The notes: generated by a model from the sequence alone, not told the origin. Positions 1 to 5,628 are shown, counted from the first letter of the stretch. The stretch is DNA of 5,888 nucleotides from an uncultured Ruminococcus sp. (GCA_946540705.1 CAMNJD010000489.1:1-5888), one strand, 5' to 3'. Program-made: numbers and translations.

Positions 1-981
1 CGCTCCGGTGTCATCAGAATGCCACTTTGTCCGCGCAAGCTCTGTGCCTGTCTCGTCATAGAGGATCACGGTAAAATCGCCCTGTGTGTGCGGCGGTGTT
101 GTGAAATGAAACGCAAAGCTCTCTGCGGCAACGGTCAGGAAGACCGTGCTGCCGGACTGACATTTGCTGCCGCCGGCGGGCGCCTGAGAGAGCACCTGTC
201 CGAGCGGGATGCTGTCGTTCACGGACGGGAGCTCTGTCTCGATCTGCGGGGTCAGACCGCGCGCTGTGATGCGCTGAACGGCCTCCTCCCAGTCCAGACC
301 GGCGACATCCGGCATCTCCGTCTGCGGGCGCACATCGGGCAGTCTGACTGCATCGCGGAATGCCGTCATATCACGCAGCAGATAGGAGGAAAGCTCCCAG
401 GAGCGGCTCTTTTCTTCGAGCCGGATGACCGCGACGGTCAGGGAGGCTTTGTCCGGGGACTGAAGCGTCAGCAGCTTTTCCGTTCCGGCGTAGATGCCGT
501 CGGGCTCGGCCTTGATGACCAGCGGCTCGCCGGATGCATAGACCGCAGAAAAAACATCGGCCAATGCGGCGGTCTCTGCGGCGGTCACATTGCCGTTTTC
601 GTCCTTCTCACAGCGCACCAGCGTCAGATCTCTGCCGTCGATGCGGCAGATCAGCAGGTCGTGATCGGCTGCCGGCAGATAGGCTGCGAACACGCCGGAA
701 GCGTCCGGCACATGCAGCGCAGTCTCCTGCGGGATCACGCCGTACTGCGGCAGATAATCCTCAAGAAATGCATAGAAAGCGTCATGGCTGACATCGCCCG
801 TGAGGGAGGATGCCGGCTCATTTTTTTTGTTTGCCGCATAGCGTGCGGCGGCAGCGATGCCGATTGCCGCAAGCAGCAGCAGCACCGCAGCGAATAGAAC
901 CACCCGTTTGCTGAACAGCAGTGATCTGACCCGCTGAAACACGGAGATCTTTGCTTCTGTTTCAGTTGACTTTCCGATCAT
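1..981 (-). CDS. Membrane-anchored PASTA-domain protein, C-terminus beyond window
   Basis: Unnamed envelope protein; 327 codons are visible and the frame runs off the left edge without a stop. It starts MIGKSTETEAK at an ATG preceded by AGGAG (993-997), 11 nt upstream. Residues 1-26 are basic and cytoplasmic. Residues 27-45 (VVLFAAVLLLLAAIGIAAA) form one membrane segment followed by positive residues, with no lipobox, so it is a bitopic protein or uncleaved signal anchor. Residues about 55-220 are an extracytoplasmic region I do not recognise. Residues about 223-285 fit a single PASTA domain: PDVAGLDWEEA at the start, then GQVLSQAPAGG and SGSTVFLTVA. Known PASTA domains bind peptidoglycan fragments or beta-lactams, usually as repeats in Ser/Thr kinases and PBPs; here there is one copy and no kinase domain in the visible part. 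A beta-rich segment (FHFTTPP, VILYDETGTELA) follows, perhaps Ig-like as in PrkC-type tails. It is the last visible gene of the regulator-kinase operon, 53 nt behind the kinase. The PASTA call is good; function is unknown. Confidence 0.85.
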   Translation of the reverse strand, partial: MIGKSTETEAKISVFQRVRSLLFSKRVVLFAAVLLLLAAIGIAAAARYAANKKNEPASSLTGDVSHDAFYAFLEDYLPQYGVIPQETALHVPDASGVFAAYLPAADHDLLICRIDGRDLTLVRCEKDENGNVTAAETAALADVFSAVYASGEPLVIKAEPDGIYAGTEKLLTLQSPDKASLTVAVIRLEEKSRSWELSSYLLRDMTAFRDAVRLPDVRPQTEMPDVAGLDWEEAVQRITARGLTPQIETELPSVNDSIPLGQVLSQAPAGGSKCQSGSTVFLTVAAESFAFHFTTPPHTQGDFTVILYDETGTELARTKWHSDDTGA

Positions 982-1034
982 TTTGCAGTCTACTCCTTTT
1001 TCATCATGGTTCCTTCGCACGTTTGGTCTGATTG

Positions 1035-2474
1035 TTACACGGTTTCTTTCTGTTCTTCGGGTTTCTTCTCCTGTGTCAGCGGCAAGCTGACGATAAATTC
1101 TGTGTATTCTCCCTTGACGCTTTTGACGGTCACGGTTCCGCCGTGCAGCACCATGATCCGGCTGACGATCGAGAGGCCAAGCCCGACGCCTGTCGTATCC
1201 CTGCCGCGGGATTCATCCGTCTTATAAAAGCGCTCGAATACATGCGAGATCTCATCCTCGGTCAGACCCTCGCCGGAATTGCGCAGGTGAACATGCGCCT
1301 GCTTGTCATCGGAATCGACCGCAAGAAAGAGCGTGCCGCCCTTGTTGACAAACTTGATCGCATTTTCTGTCAGGTTATAGAACACCTGCTGCATCAGATC
1401 CTTGTCAGCCTCCGCGACCGTGCGCGGGCAGGCTTCAAGGCCCTCGACCGAAACGCCCTTAGCATCGACCTTCTTCTCAAAGAGCAGCAGCGTCTTGATG
1501 AGCAGATGCGTCAGGTCGAAGCGTTCGAGCTTGAGTGCCATCGTTCCCTCCTCAAAGCGGGAGATATTCAGCATGGAATGCACCATCCGGCTCATGCGCT
1601 GCACCTCGGAGGAAACGATTTTGAGGTAATGCCTTTCCTGCTCCGGCGGAATTGTCCCGTCGAGGATATTGTCCACAAAGCCGCCGATCGTTGTCATCGG
1701 TGTTTTCAGCTCGTGTGAGATATCAGAGACAAAGCGCTTGCGGCTGCGCTCGTTTTTGTCGATGAAATCCGCCATGCGGTTCATCGTGGTTGCGAGATAA
1801 TCCAGCTCGGAATCGCCGGTTTCTTTCAGGCGGGCGGAGAAATCGCCCTTTGCGTAGGCTTCTGCGGCGCGGGTGATATTGAGCACGGGCTTCAGAAGCT
1901 GCGTGGTATTGAGATAAAACAGCACGGCGCCGACAATGCCGGTCACGAGGACGGCAATGATGAGGACAACGAGCAGCTTTGCGGAAAATTCACTGACATA
2001 ATACACCGGCACGATCATCATGAGATAATACGGTGCGCTGCCGAGGTCGCAGCGTTCGATATAGGTCGCGGTCGGCTCGGAGAAGTTGCCGCTGCTGCCG
2101 CCCATGCGGTAATACGGCTTCGAGGAGGCTGCATCGCGCATTGCGGCGCTCAGGGTGATCGGCTGTGCGCTGTAGTCCGAGCGGACTGTGCAGCTTCCGT
2201 CCGCATCGAAAAGATAGCAGTCGATATTTTCGTTCAGCGTATATGTTTCCAGCTCTGCACGGAGTTCATTTTCGTCCGGCGGATCGTCAGGGTCGGAATA
2301 GAGCTCCTTCATCCGCATGACGATGATGCGGGCGGTGCTGTCGATGCTTTGATAGGCTTCATCCTCATGCAGATGATTGGCATACAGCACGATGATCAGG
2401 CCGGTCAGCGCGCAGGCAAAGAGCAGGATGATCGTGCAGAGGAAGAAGATGCGGCTGTAGATACTTTTCAGCAT
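1035..2474 (-). CDS. HAMP-domain sensor histidine kinase
   Basis: Membrane sensor kinase (479 aa) that should autophosphorylate on His and pass the phosphate to the regulator encoded just upstream. Domains: TM1 about 9-32; extracytoplasmic sensor 33-165, with an acidic patch (DPDDPPDENE, 61-70) and a possible PDC/Cache-like fold (IDCYLFDADG, 84-93); TM2 about 166-188; HAMP about 190-242 (conserved P196); dimerisation/phosphoacceptor domain about 243-310 with SHELKTP and H254; ATPase domain about 355-466 with N box NLTENAIKF (N367, N371), F box FERF (413-416) and G2 box GVGLGL (429-434). There is no PAS domain. The G1 box reads NSGEG (399-403), with Asn in place of the usual adenine-contacting Asp. 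The start lies 6 nt past the regulator stop with only a weak GAG as ribosome site, which suggests translational coupling. The ligand cannot be told from sequence, so no symbol is given. Confidence 0.95.
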   Translation of the reverse strand: MLKSIYSRIFFLCTIILLFACALTGLIIVLYANHLHEDEAYQSIDSTARIIVMRMKELYSDPDDPPDENELRAELETYTLNENIDCYLFDADGSCTVRSDYSAQPITLSAAMRDAASSKPYYRMGGSSGNFSEPTATYIERCDLGSAPYYLMMIVPVYYVSEFSAKLLVVLIIAVLVTGIVGAVLFYLNTTQLLKPVLNITRAAEAYAKGDFSARLKETGDSELDYLATTMNRMADFIDKNERSRKRFVSDISHELKTPMTTIGGFVDNILDGTIPPEQERHYLKIVSSEVQRMSRMVHSMLNISRFEEGTMALKLERFDLTHLLIKTLLLFEKKVDAKGVSVEGLEACPRTVAEADKDLMQQVFYNLTENAIKFVNKGGTLFLAVDSDDKQAHVHLRNSGEGLTEDEISHVFERFYKTDESRGRDTTGVGLGLSIVSRIMVLHGGTVTVKSVKGEYTEFIVSLPLTQEKKPEEQKETV

Positions 2475-2480
2475 CGCGGA

Positions 2481-3188
2481 TTACTCTGCTTCGTCCGGCA
2501 CGGCGAACTTATAGCCGACGCCCCAGACCGTGCGCAGCTCCCATTTATCGGAAACGCCCTCGAGCTTTTCGCGCAGGCGCTTGATATGGACGTCGATCGT
2601 GCGGGAATCGCCGTAATACTCAAAGCCCCAGACCTCATCGAGGAGCTGGTCGCGGGTATAAACATGGTTGGGGTTCGAGGCGAGGCAATAGAGCAGCTCG
2701 AGCTCCTTCGGCGGCGTCTCAATGACCTTTCCGTTGACGCGCAGGACATAGCCGTCCATATCGACGGTGAGCTTGTCGTAATCGACTCTGCCTCTGCGGA
2801 CGCCCTGATCGGGCGCAGCGGGGCCGTTTTTGCGCAGGCGGGCGCGGATGCGGGCAAGCAGCGAGGTTTTGTCAATCGGCTTGGTGATGTAATCCTCCGC
2901 GCCGAGGTCGAGGCCGAGCGCTTCATCATTCGGCTCGGATTTGGCGGTCACGAGGATGACGGGAACATTTGATTTTTTCTGGATCTCGCGCATGACCTGA
3001 TAGCCGTTCATACCGGGCATCATGACATCGAGCAGCACGAGGTCGGGGTGCATTGCGGTGAATTTGATGAGTGCATCGTCACCGTCATTGGCGGTCAGGG
3101 CGGAGTAGCCCTCCTTGACGAGAATCGTGCGGAGCACCTCACAGATATTCGGGTCATCGTCAACGATCAGTATTTTTTCCATAGCCAT
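2481..3188 (-). CDS. OmpR/PhoB-family response regulator
   Basis: DNA-binding response regulator (235 aa), cytoplasmic partner of the downstream kinase. The receiver domain (about 4-118) has the acidic triad D10/D11, phosphoacceptor D54 (VLLDVMMPG), T81 (LVTAK), Y100 and K103 (ITKP), so all activation residues are present. A linker (119-134) leads to a winged-helix effector (about 135-230) with the usual TPPKELELL, the recognition helix SRTIDVHIKRLREKL (195-209) and the closing RTVWGVGYKF. The start MAMEK is chosen because GGAGG (3198-3202) sits 9 nt upstream; the second ATG, two codons on, would be 15 nt away. It is the first gene of a leftward operon with the kinase and PASTA genes. Direct repeats of 11-bp period upstream (3287-3314) suggest autoregulation. 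It resembles PhoP/PhoB and WalR equally well at this level, so no gene symbol is assigned. Confidence 0.96.
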   Translation of the reverse strand: MAMEKILIVDDDPNICEVLRTILVKEGYSALTANDGDDALIKFTAMHPDLVLLDVMMPGMNGYQVMREIQKKSNVPVILVTAKSEPNDEALGLDLGAEDYITKPIDKTSLLARIRARLRKNGPAAPDQGVRRGRVDYDKLTVDMDGYVLRVNGKVIETPPKELELLYCLASNPNHVYTRDQLLDEVWGFEYYGDSRTIDVHIKRLREKLEGVSDKWELRTVWGVGYKFAVPDEAE

Positions 3189-3197
3189 TGCAGCAAT

Positions 3198-3202
3198 CCT
3201 CC
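3198..3202 (-). promoter_or_regulatory. Ribosome binding site of the response regulator
   Basis: GGAGG on the minus strand, 9 nt before the ATG at 3188. It decides between two closely spaced in-frame ATG codons in favour of the upstream one. Confidence 0.8.
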
Positions 3203-3256
3203 GTATGTTTTCAGTGATGTTGATTCCTGAAGAATAAGCGTATATAGGTATACAGT

Positions 3257-3272
3257 ATATAGTATACTATAT
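3257..3272. repeat. Perfect 16-bp AT-rich palindrome over the -10 region
   Basis: ATATAGTATACTATAT is its own reverse complement with no gap. Its core GTATAC (3262-3267) recurs 14 bp away (3248-3253). It overlaps the predicted -10 and start of the leftward operon, so it could be an operator. AT-rich promoter DNA also makes such palindromes more likely by chance. Confidence 0.5.
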
Positions 3273-3295
3273 TTTGCAGGCATAAATATGAACAA
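3266..3295 (-). promoter_or_regulatory. Predicted promoter of the regulator-kinase-PASTA operon
   Basis: On the minus strand TTGTTC (3295-3290) and TATAGT (3271-3266) are separated by 18 nt, a plausible but weak -35 paired with a good -10. TATACT at 3266-3261 and 3259-3254 are alternative -10 boxes. The start would fall near 3260, giving a leader of about 70 nt. The poor -35 overlaps the repeated TTCATA boxes, as in promoters activated by OmpR-type regulators. The exact start is uncertain because the whole stretch is AT-rich. Confidence 0.5.
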
Positions 3296-3314
3296 ACTAT
3301 GAACAAAAGATGAA
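3287..3314 (-). promoter_or_regulatory. Three direct repeats of 11-bp period: OmpR/PhoP-type regulator site
   Basis: Reading leftward: TTCATC (3314-3309), 5 nt, TTCATA (3303-3298), 5 nt, TTCATA (3292-3287). Hexamers with 5-nt spacers on one face of the helix are the known layout for dimers of PhoB/OmpR-type regulators. TTCATA matches the Bacillus PhoP-box pattern TT(A/C/T)A(C/T)A exactly, and TTCATC matches in five of six positions. The longer unit TTTGTTCATA is duplicated for the inner two copies. The site overlaps the predicted -35 of the operon encoding such a regulator, so autoregulation is the simplest reading. A WalR-like reading (TGTTCA, N5, TGTTCA) fits less well. Confidence 0.6.
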
Positions 3315-3334
3315 GATGCGGAGAAACTTCATCT
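3308..3334. repeat. 8-bp inverted repeat upstream of the regulator promoter
   Basis: AGATGAAG (3308-3315) and CTTCATCT (3327-3334) are perfect complements around an 11-nt spacer. The left arm contains the third TTCATC box, so the right arm supplies a further TTCATC in opposite orientation. It may extend the operator. On the minus strand a TTTTG run follows the stem, but no gene lies upstream that would need a terminator there. Confidence 0.4.
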
Positions 3335-3500
3335 GATGCGATCTGAGCCCGAAAGATGGCGGGATTTCATCAGCGGTTTGCCGGCGTCATGCCGGCGGTG
3401 CTCTGCGCAGCAGCACCGGAGATGTAAATGTTGTTCGTAATAAGGCGACACAGCTGCAGATTTTTGTACATATCTCCGAATTCTGTGAAAAGATTGAGAA
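3335..3500. other. Gene-free spacer between the divergent promoters, rich in inverted repeats
   Basis: No convincing gene is seen here. It holds GCCGGC-GTCAT-GCCGGC (3380-3396). Next comes a GC-rich imperfect hairpin in which CGGTGCT (3396-3402) pairs with AGCACCG (3412-3418), enclosing CTGCGCAG. Last is a wide inverted repeat, CGGAGAT (3417-3423) with ATCTCCG (3472-3478), extendable by three pairs across a 2-nt bulge. None is followed by a T-run in a position that would make it a groE or regulator terminator. No known riboswitch or small RNA family is recognised. Confidence 0.5.
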
Positions 3501-3505
3501 AACCC

Positions 3506-3533
3506 TTGATTTTTTTCCAAAACATGGTACAAT
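3506..3533 (+). promoter_or_regulatory. Sigma-A-type promoter of groES-groEL
   Basis: TTGATT (3506-3511) and TACAAT (3528-3533) lie 16 nt apart, and TGG just before the -10 makes an extended -10. The start would fall near 3540, within the left arm of the CIRCE element, which is the standard arrangement for HrcA repression by blocking polymerase. The resulting leader is about 110 nt. Confidence 0.85.
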
Positions 3534-3537
3534 AGAC

Positions 3538-3564
3538 TTAGCACTCGGAGAGATTGAGTGCTAA
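3538..3564 (+). promoter_or_regulatory. CIRCE element (HrcA operator)
   Basis: TTAGCACTC (3538-3546), a 9-nt spacer and GAGTGCTAA (3556-3564) match the consensus CIRCE at every arm position. HrcA, whose activity depends on GroEL, is known to bind this operator and repress chaperone genes until heat or misfolded protein titrates GroEL away. hrcA itself is not in the window. No sigma-32-like or CtsR-like site is evident. Confidence 0.97.
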
Positions 3565-3572
3565 GAGCCGCA

Positions 3573-3599
3573 GGTGCAGAGTGCTAATTCCCCTGCACC
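3573..3599 (+). repeat. Stem-loop in the groES leader
   Basis: GGTGCAG (3573-3579) pairs with CTGCACC (3593-3599) around a 13-nt loop that contains most of the extra CIRCE half-site. It would lie in the 5' untranslated RNA, about 50 nt before the groES start. It could affect mRNA stability; no known element is recognised. Confidence 0.4.
3579..3587 (+). promoter_or_regulatory. Extra CIRCE right half-site in the groES leader
   Basis: GAGTGCTAA occurs a second time, an exact 9-nt copy of the right arm 23 bp downstream. The nine bases that would form its left arm (3561-3569) match TTAGCACTC at only four positions, so it is a half-site. It overlaps the loop of a possible leader hairpin. Confidence 0.7.
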
Positions 3600-3635
3600 G
3601 CGCTGTATTTCACTTCGCACAGATTCATATAGAAC

Positions 3636-3643
3636 AGGAGGAG
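3636..3643 (+). promoter_or_regulatory. Ribosome binding site of groES
   Basis: AGGAGGAG, 6 nt before the ATG at 3650. It fixes the start and excludes an upstream in-frame TTG at 3554 that would place coding sequence inside the CIRCE element. Confidence 0.9.
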
Positions 3644-3649
3644 TCTATT

Positions 3650-3934
3650 ATGACAATCAAACCCTTGGCAGACAGAGTTGTCATCCGGATGACTGAGGCA
3701 GAGGAAACAACAAAGGGCGGCATCATCCTGACCGCTTCCGCACAGGAAAAGCCGCAGGTCGCAGAGGTCATCGCAGTCGGCCCCGGCGGTGTTGTGGACG
3801 GCAAGGAGATCACAATGTATGTGAAGGTCGGAGATAAGGTGCTGCTGAGCAAGTATGCAGGCACCGAGGTCAAGCTCGACGGTCAGGAGTACACGATCGT
3901 CAAGCAGTCCGATATTCTCGCAGTCGTAGAATAA
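3650..3934 (+). CDS. groES: Co-chaperonin GroES (Hsp10)
   Basis: Cytoplasmic 10-kDa co-chaperonin (94 aa, normal full length) that forms the heptameric lid of the GroEL cage and drives ATP-dependent folding cycles. It begins MTIKPLADRVVI, the standard N-terminus. Residues about 16-36 are the mobile loop that contacts GroEL, with the hydrophobic tripeptide I25-I26-L27 after TTKGG. The PGGVVDGK turn (about 45-52) lies in the roof hairpin, and VKVGDKVLLSKYAGTEVKLDGQEY (written here as VKVGDKVLLSKYAG then TEVKLDGQEY) is the conserved C-terminal half. It is first in the groE operon, 43 nt ahead of groEL, under the CIRCE promoter. Nothing unusual is seen in the protein. Confidence 0.98.
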   Translation: MTIKPLADRVVIRMTEAEETTKGGIILTASAQEKPQVAEVIAVGPGGVVDGKEITMYVKVGDKVLLSKYAGTEVKLDGQEYTIVKQSDILAVVE

Positions 3935-3961
3935 TTCCATATCTTCGGCATTCACTTTCTG

Positions 3962-3968
3962 AAAGGAG
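3962..3968 (+). promoter_or_regulatory. Ribosome binding site of groEL
   Basis: AAAGGAG ends 9 nt before the groEL ATG at 3978, inside the 43-nt groES-groEL gap. No terminator or second promoter is evident in that gap, so the genes are probably co-transcribed. Confidence 0.85.
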
Positions 3969-3977
3969 CATATAACC

Positions 3978-5603
3978 ATGGCAAAACAGTTAAAGTACGG
4001 TGAGGAAGCCAGAAAGGCTTTACAGGCAGGTATCGACCAGCTCGCTGATACCGTAAAGATCACACTCGGCCCGAAGGGCAGAAATGTTGTGCTCGACAAG
4101 AAGTTCGGCGCACCGCTCATCACCAATGACGGCGTGACGATCGCAAAGGAGATCGAGCTGGATGATCCGTTCGAGAACATGGGCGCACAGCTCGTCAAGG
4201 AAGTCTCCGTCAAGACCAACGATGCGGCCGGCGACGGTACGACTACCGCGACCCTGCTCGCACAGGCAATCGTCCGCGAGGGCATGAAGAATATCGCAGC
4301 CGGTGCAAATCCGATGATCCTGAAAAAGGGTCTGGACAAGGCTGTGAATACCGCTGTTGAGACGGTCAAGGCAAATTCCAGGACGGTTGACGGCAGCGCT
4401 GATATCGCAAGAGTTGCGACGATTTCCTCCGCTGATGAAACGATCGGCAAGCTGATCGCTGAGGCAATGGAGAAAGTCTCCAAGGACGGCGTCATCACGA
4501 TCGAGGAGTCCAAGACCGCTGAGACATACAGCGAGGTCGTTGAGGGCATGCAGTTCGACCGCGGCTATGTCAGCCCGTATATGGTCACTGATACCGATAA
4601 GATGGAGGCTGTCTATGATGACGCATACCTGCTCATCACGGACAAGAAGATCTCCAACATTCAGGAGATCCTCCCGCTGCTGGAGCAGATCGTCCAGAGC
4701 GGCAAGCGTCTGGTCATCATCGCTGAGGACATCGAGGGCGAGGCTCTGACTACGCTGATCCTGAACAACCTCCGCGGCACATTCAAGTGCGCAGCGGTCA
4801 AGGCACCGGGCTTCGGCGACCGCCGCAAGGAGATGCTGAAGGATATCGCAACGCTGACCGGCGGTGAGGTCATCACTTCTGATCTGGGTCTGGAGCTGAA
4901 GGATACGCAGCTCACACAGCTCGGCCGTGCCCGTCAGGTCGTCATCTCCAAGGAGAACACGATCATCGTTGACGGTGCAGGCGATTCTGAGGCGATCAAG
5001 GCAAGAGTTGCACAGATCCGTGCAGAGATCGAGAATTCTACCTCCGACTTTGATCGCGAGAAGCTCCAGGAGCGCCTCGCAAAGCTGGTCGGCGGTGTTG
5101 CAGTCATCAAGGTCGGCGCTCCGACTGAGATCGAGATGAAGGAGAAGAAGCTCCGTGTTGAGGACGCTCTCGCGGCAACCAAGGCTGCTGTCGAGGAGGG
5201 CATCGTCGCGGGCGGCGGTGTTGCACTGCTGAATGCGGCTGAGTCCGTCAAGAAGCTGGTCGATACGCTGGAAGGCGACGAAAAGACCGGTGCAGCGATC
5301 ATCCTCCGCGCACTGGAGGAGCCGATCCGTCAGATCGCAGCGAATGCAGGCCTCGAGGGCTCTGTCATCATCGAGAACATCAAGCGCGCAGGCAAGGCAG
5401 GCTACGGCTTCAACGCCTACAGCGAGGAGTATGTTGACATGATCCCGGCAGGTATCGTTGACCCGACCAAGGTGACCCGTTCCGCACTGGAAAACGCAGC
5501 ATCTGTTGCAGCAATGGTGCTGACGACCGAGAGCCTTGTGACGGACATCAAGGAGCCGGCTCCGGCAGCTCCGGCAATGCCCGCAGGCGGCATGGATTAT
5601 TGA
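3978..5603 (+). CDS. groEL: Chaperonin GroEL (Hsp60)
   Basis: Cytoplasmic 60-kDa chaperonin (541 aa, complete) that forms double heptameric rings and folds proteins with GroES and ATP. It has the equatorial N-terminal part with TLGPKGRNVVLDK (29-41), catalytic D51 in TNDGVT and the nucleotide-binding GDGTTTAT (85-92, D86). The intermediate domain follows, then the apical domain about 190-375, with substrate-contacting RGYVSPY (195-201), ILPLLEQIV and APGFGDRRKEML (276-287). The C-terminal equatorial part has D396 (VEDALAATKAAVEEGIVAGG) and NAGLEG. The three ATPase aspartates known from E. coli (D52, D87, D398) are all present. The tail is short, Pro/Ala-rich and ends AGGMDY, with one GGM instead of the longer GGM repeat of many homologues. 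It is co-transcribed with groES under HrcA/CIRCE control and is followed by a terminator. Confidence 0.99.
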   Translation: MAKQLKYGEEARKALQAGIDQLADTVKITLGPKGRNVVLDKKFGAPLITNDGVTIAKEIELDDPFENMGAQLVKEVSVKTNDAAGDGTTTATLLAQAIVREGMKNIAAGANPMILKKGLDKAVNTAVETVKANSRTVDGSADIARVATISSADETIGKLIAEAMEKVSKDGVITIEESKTAETYSEVVEGMQFDRGYVSPYMVTDTDKMEAVYDDAYLLITDKKISNIQEILPLLEQIVQSGKRLVIIAEDIEGEALTTLILNNLRGTFKCAAVKAPGFGDRRKEMLKDIATLTGGEVITSDLGLELKDTQLTQLGRARQVVISKENTIIVDGAGDSEAIKARVAQIRAEIENSTSDFDREKLQERLAKLVGGVAVIKVGAPTEIEMKEKKLRVEDALAATKAAVEEGIVAGGGVALLNAAESVKKLVDTLEGDEKTGAAIILRALEEPIRQIAANAGLEGSVIIENIKRAGKAGYGFNAYSEEYVDMIPAGIVDPTKVTRSALENAASVAAMVLTTESLVTDIKEPAPAAPAMPAGGMDY

Positions 5604-5610
5604 TTCGTGC

Positions 5611-5628
5611 CGGAAAGGTCGCTTTCCG
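5611..5628 (+). repeat. Short hairpin in the groEL 3' untranslated region
   Basis: CGGAAAG (5611-5617) and CTTTCCG (5622-5628) form a perfect 7-bp stem with a 4-nt loop, 7 nt after the groEL stop. No T-run follows, so it is not an intrinsic terminator by itself; it could protect the 3' end or be incidental. Confidence 0.5.

Noticed and set aside
19..897. Plus-strand open frame of 292 codons at the left end
   Set aside because: It is opposite the PASTA-domain gene, whose frame has a start with ribosome site, a membrane segment and a domain match. The plus frame is Arg/Cys/Gln-rich with none of these.
1032..1718. Plus-strand open frame of 228 codons inside the kinase gene
   Set aside because: It is antisense to the kinase catalytic domains, with no motif and no ribosome site.
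2349..2972. Plus-strand open frame of 207 codons across the kinase-regulator junction
   Set aside because: It is antisense to two well-supported genes and has no protein motif.
3287..3314. CRISPR-like or tandem-repeat array
   Set aside because: The repeat unit is only 6-10 bp with 5-bp spacers, which is a regulator binding site layout and not a CRISPR.
3308..3340. Possible leftward terminator (8-bp stem followed by TTTTG)
   Set aside because: The stem is AT-rich and weak, and no leftward gene lies upstream that it could end; an operator role is more likely.
3329..3544. Minus-strand frame of 71 codons in the intergenic region
   Set aside because: Its start lies inside the groES promoter and CIRCE, it has no ribosome site, and it crosses the inverted-repeat spacer.
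3554..3649. N-terminal extension of GroES from a TTG at 3554
   Set aside because: It would add 32 residues unknown in GroES and start inside the CIRCE element. The ATG at 3650 has a strong AGGAGGAG and gives the standard 94-aa protein.
3584..4549. Minus-strand open frame (321 codons) across groES and the start of groEL
   Set aside because: It is antisense to two certain genes, is Ser/Ala-rich with no family signal, and has no matching promoter or ribosome site.
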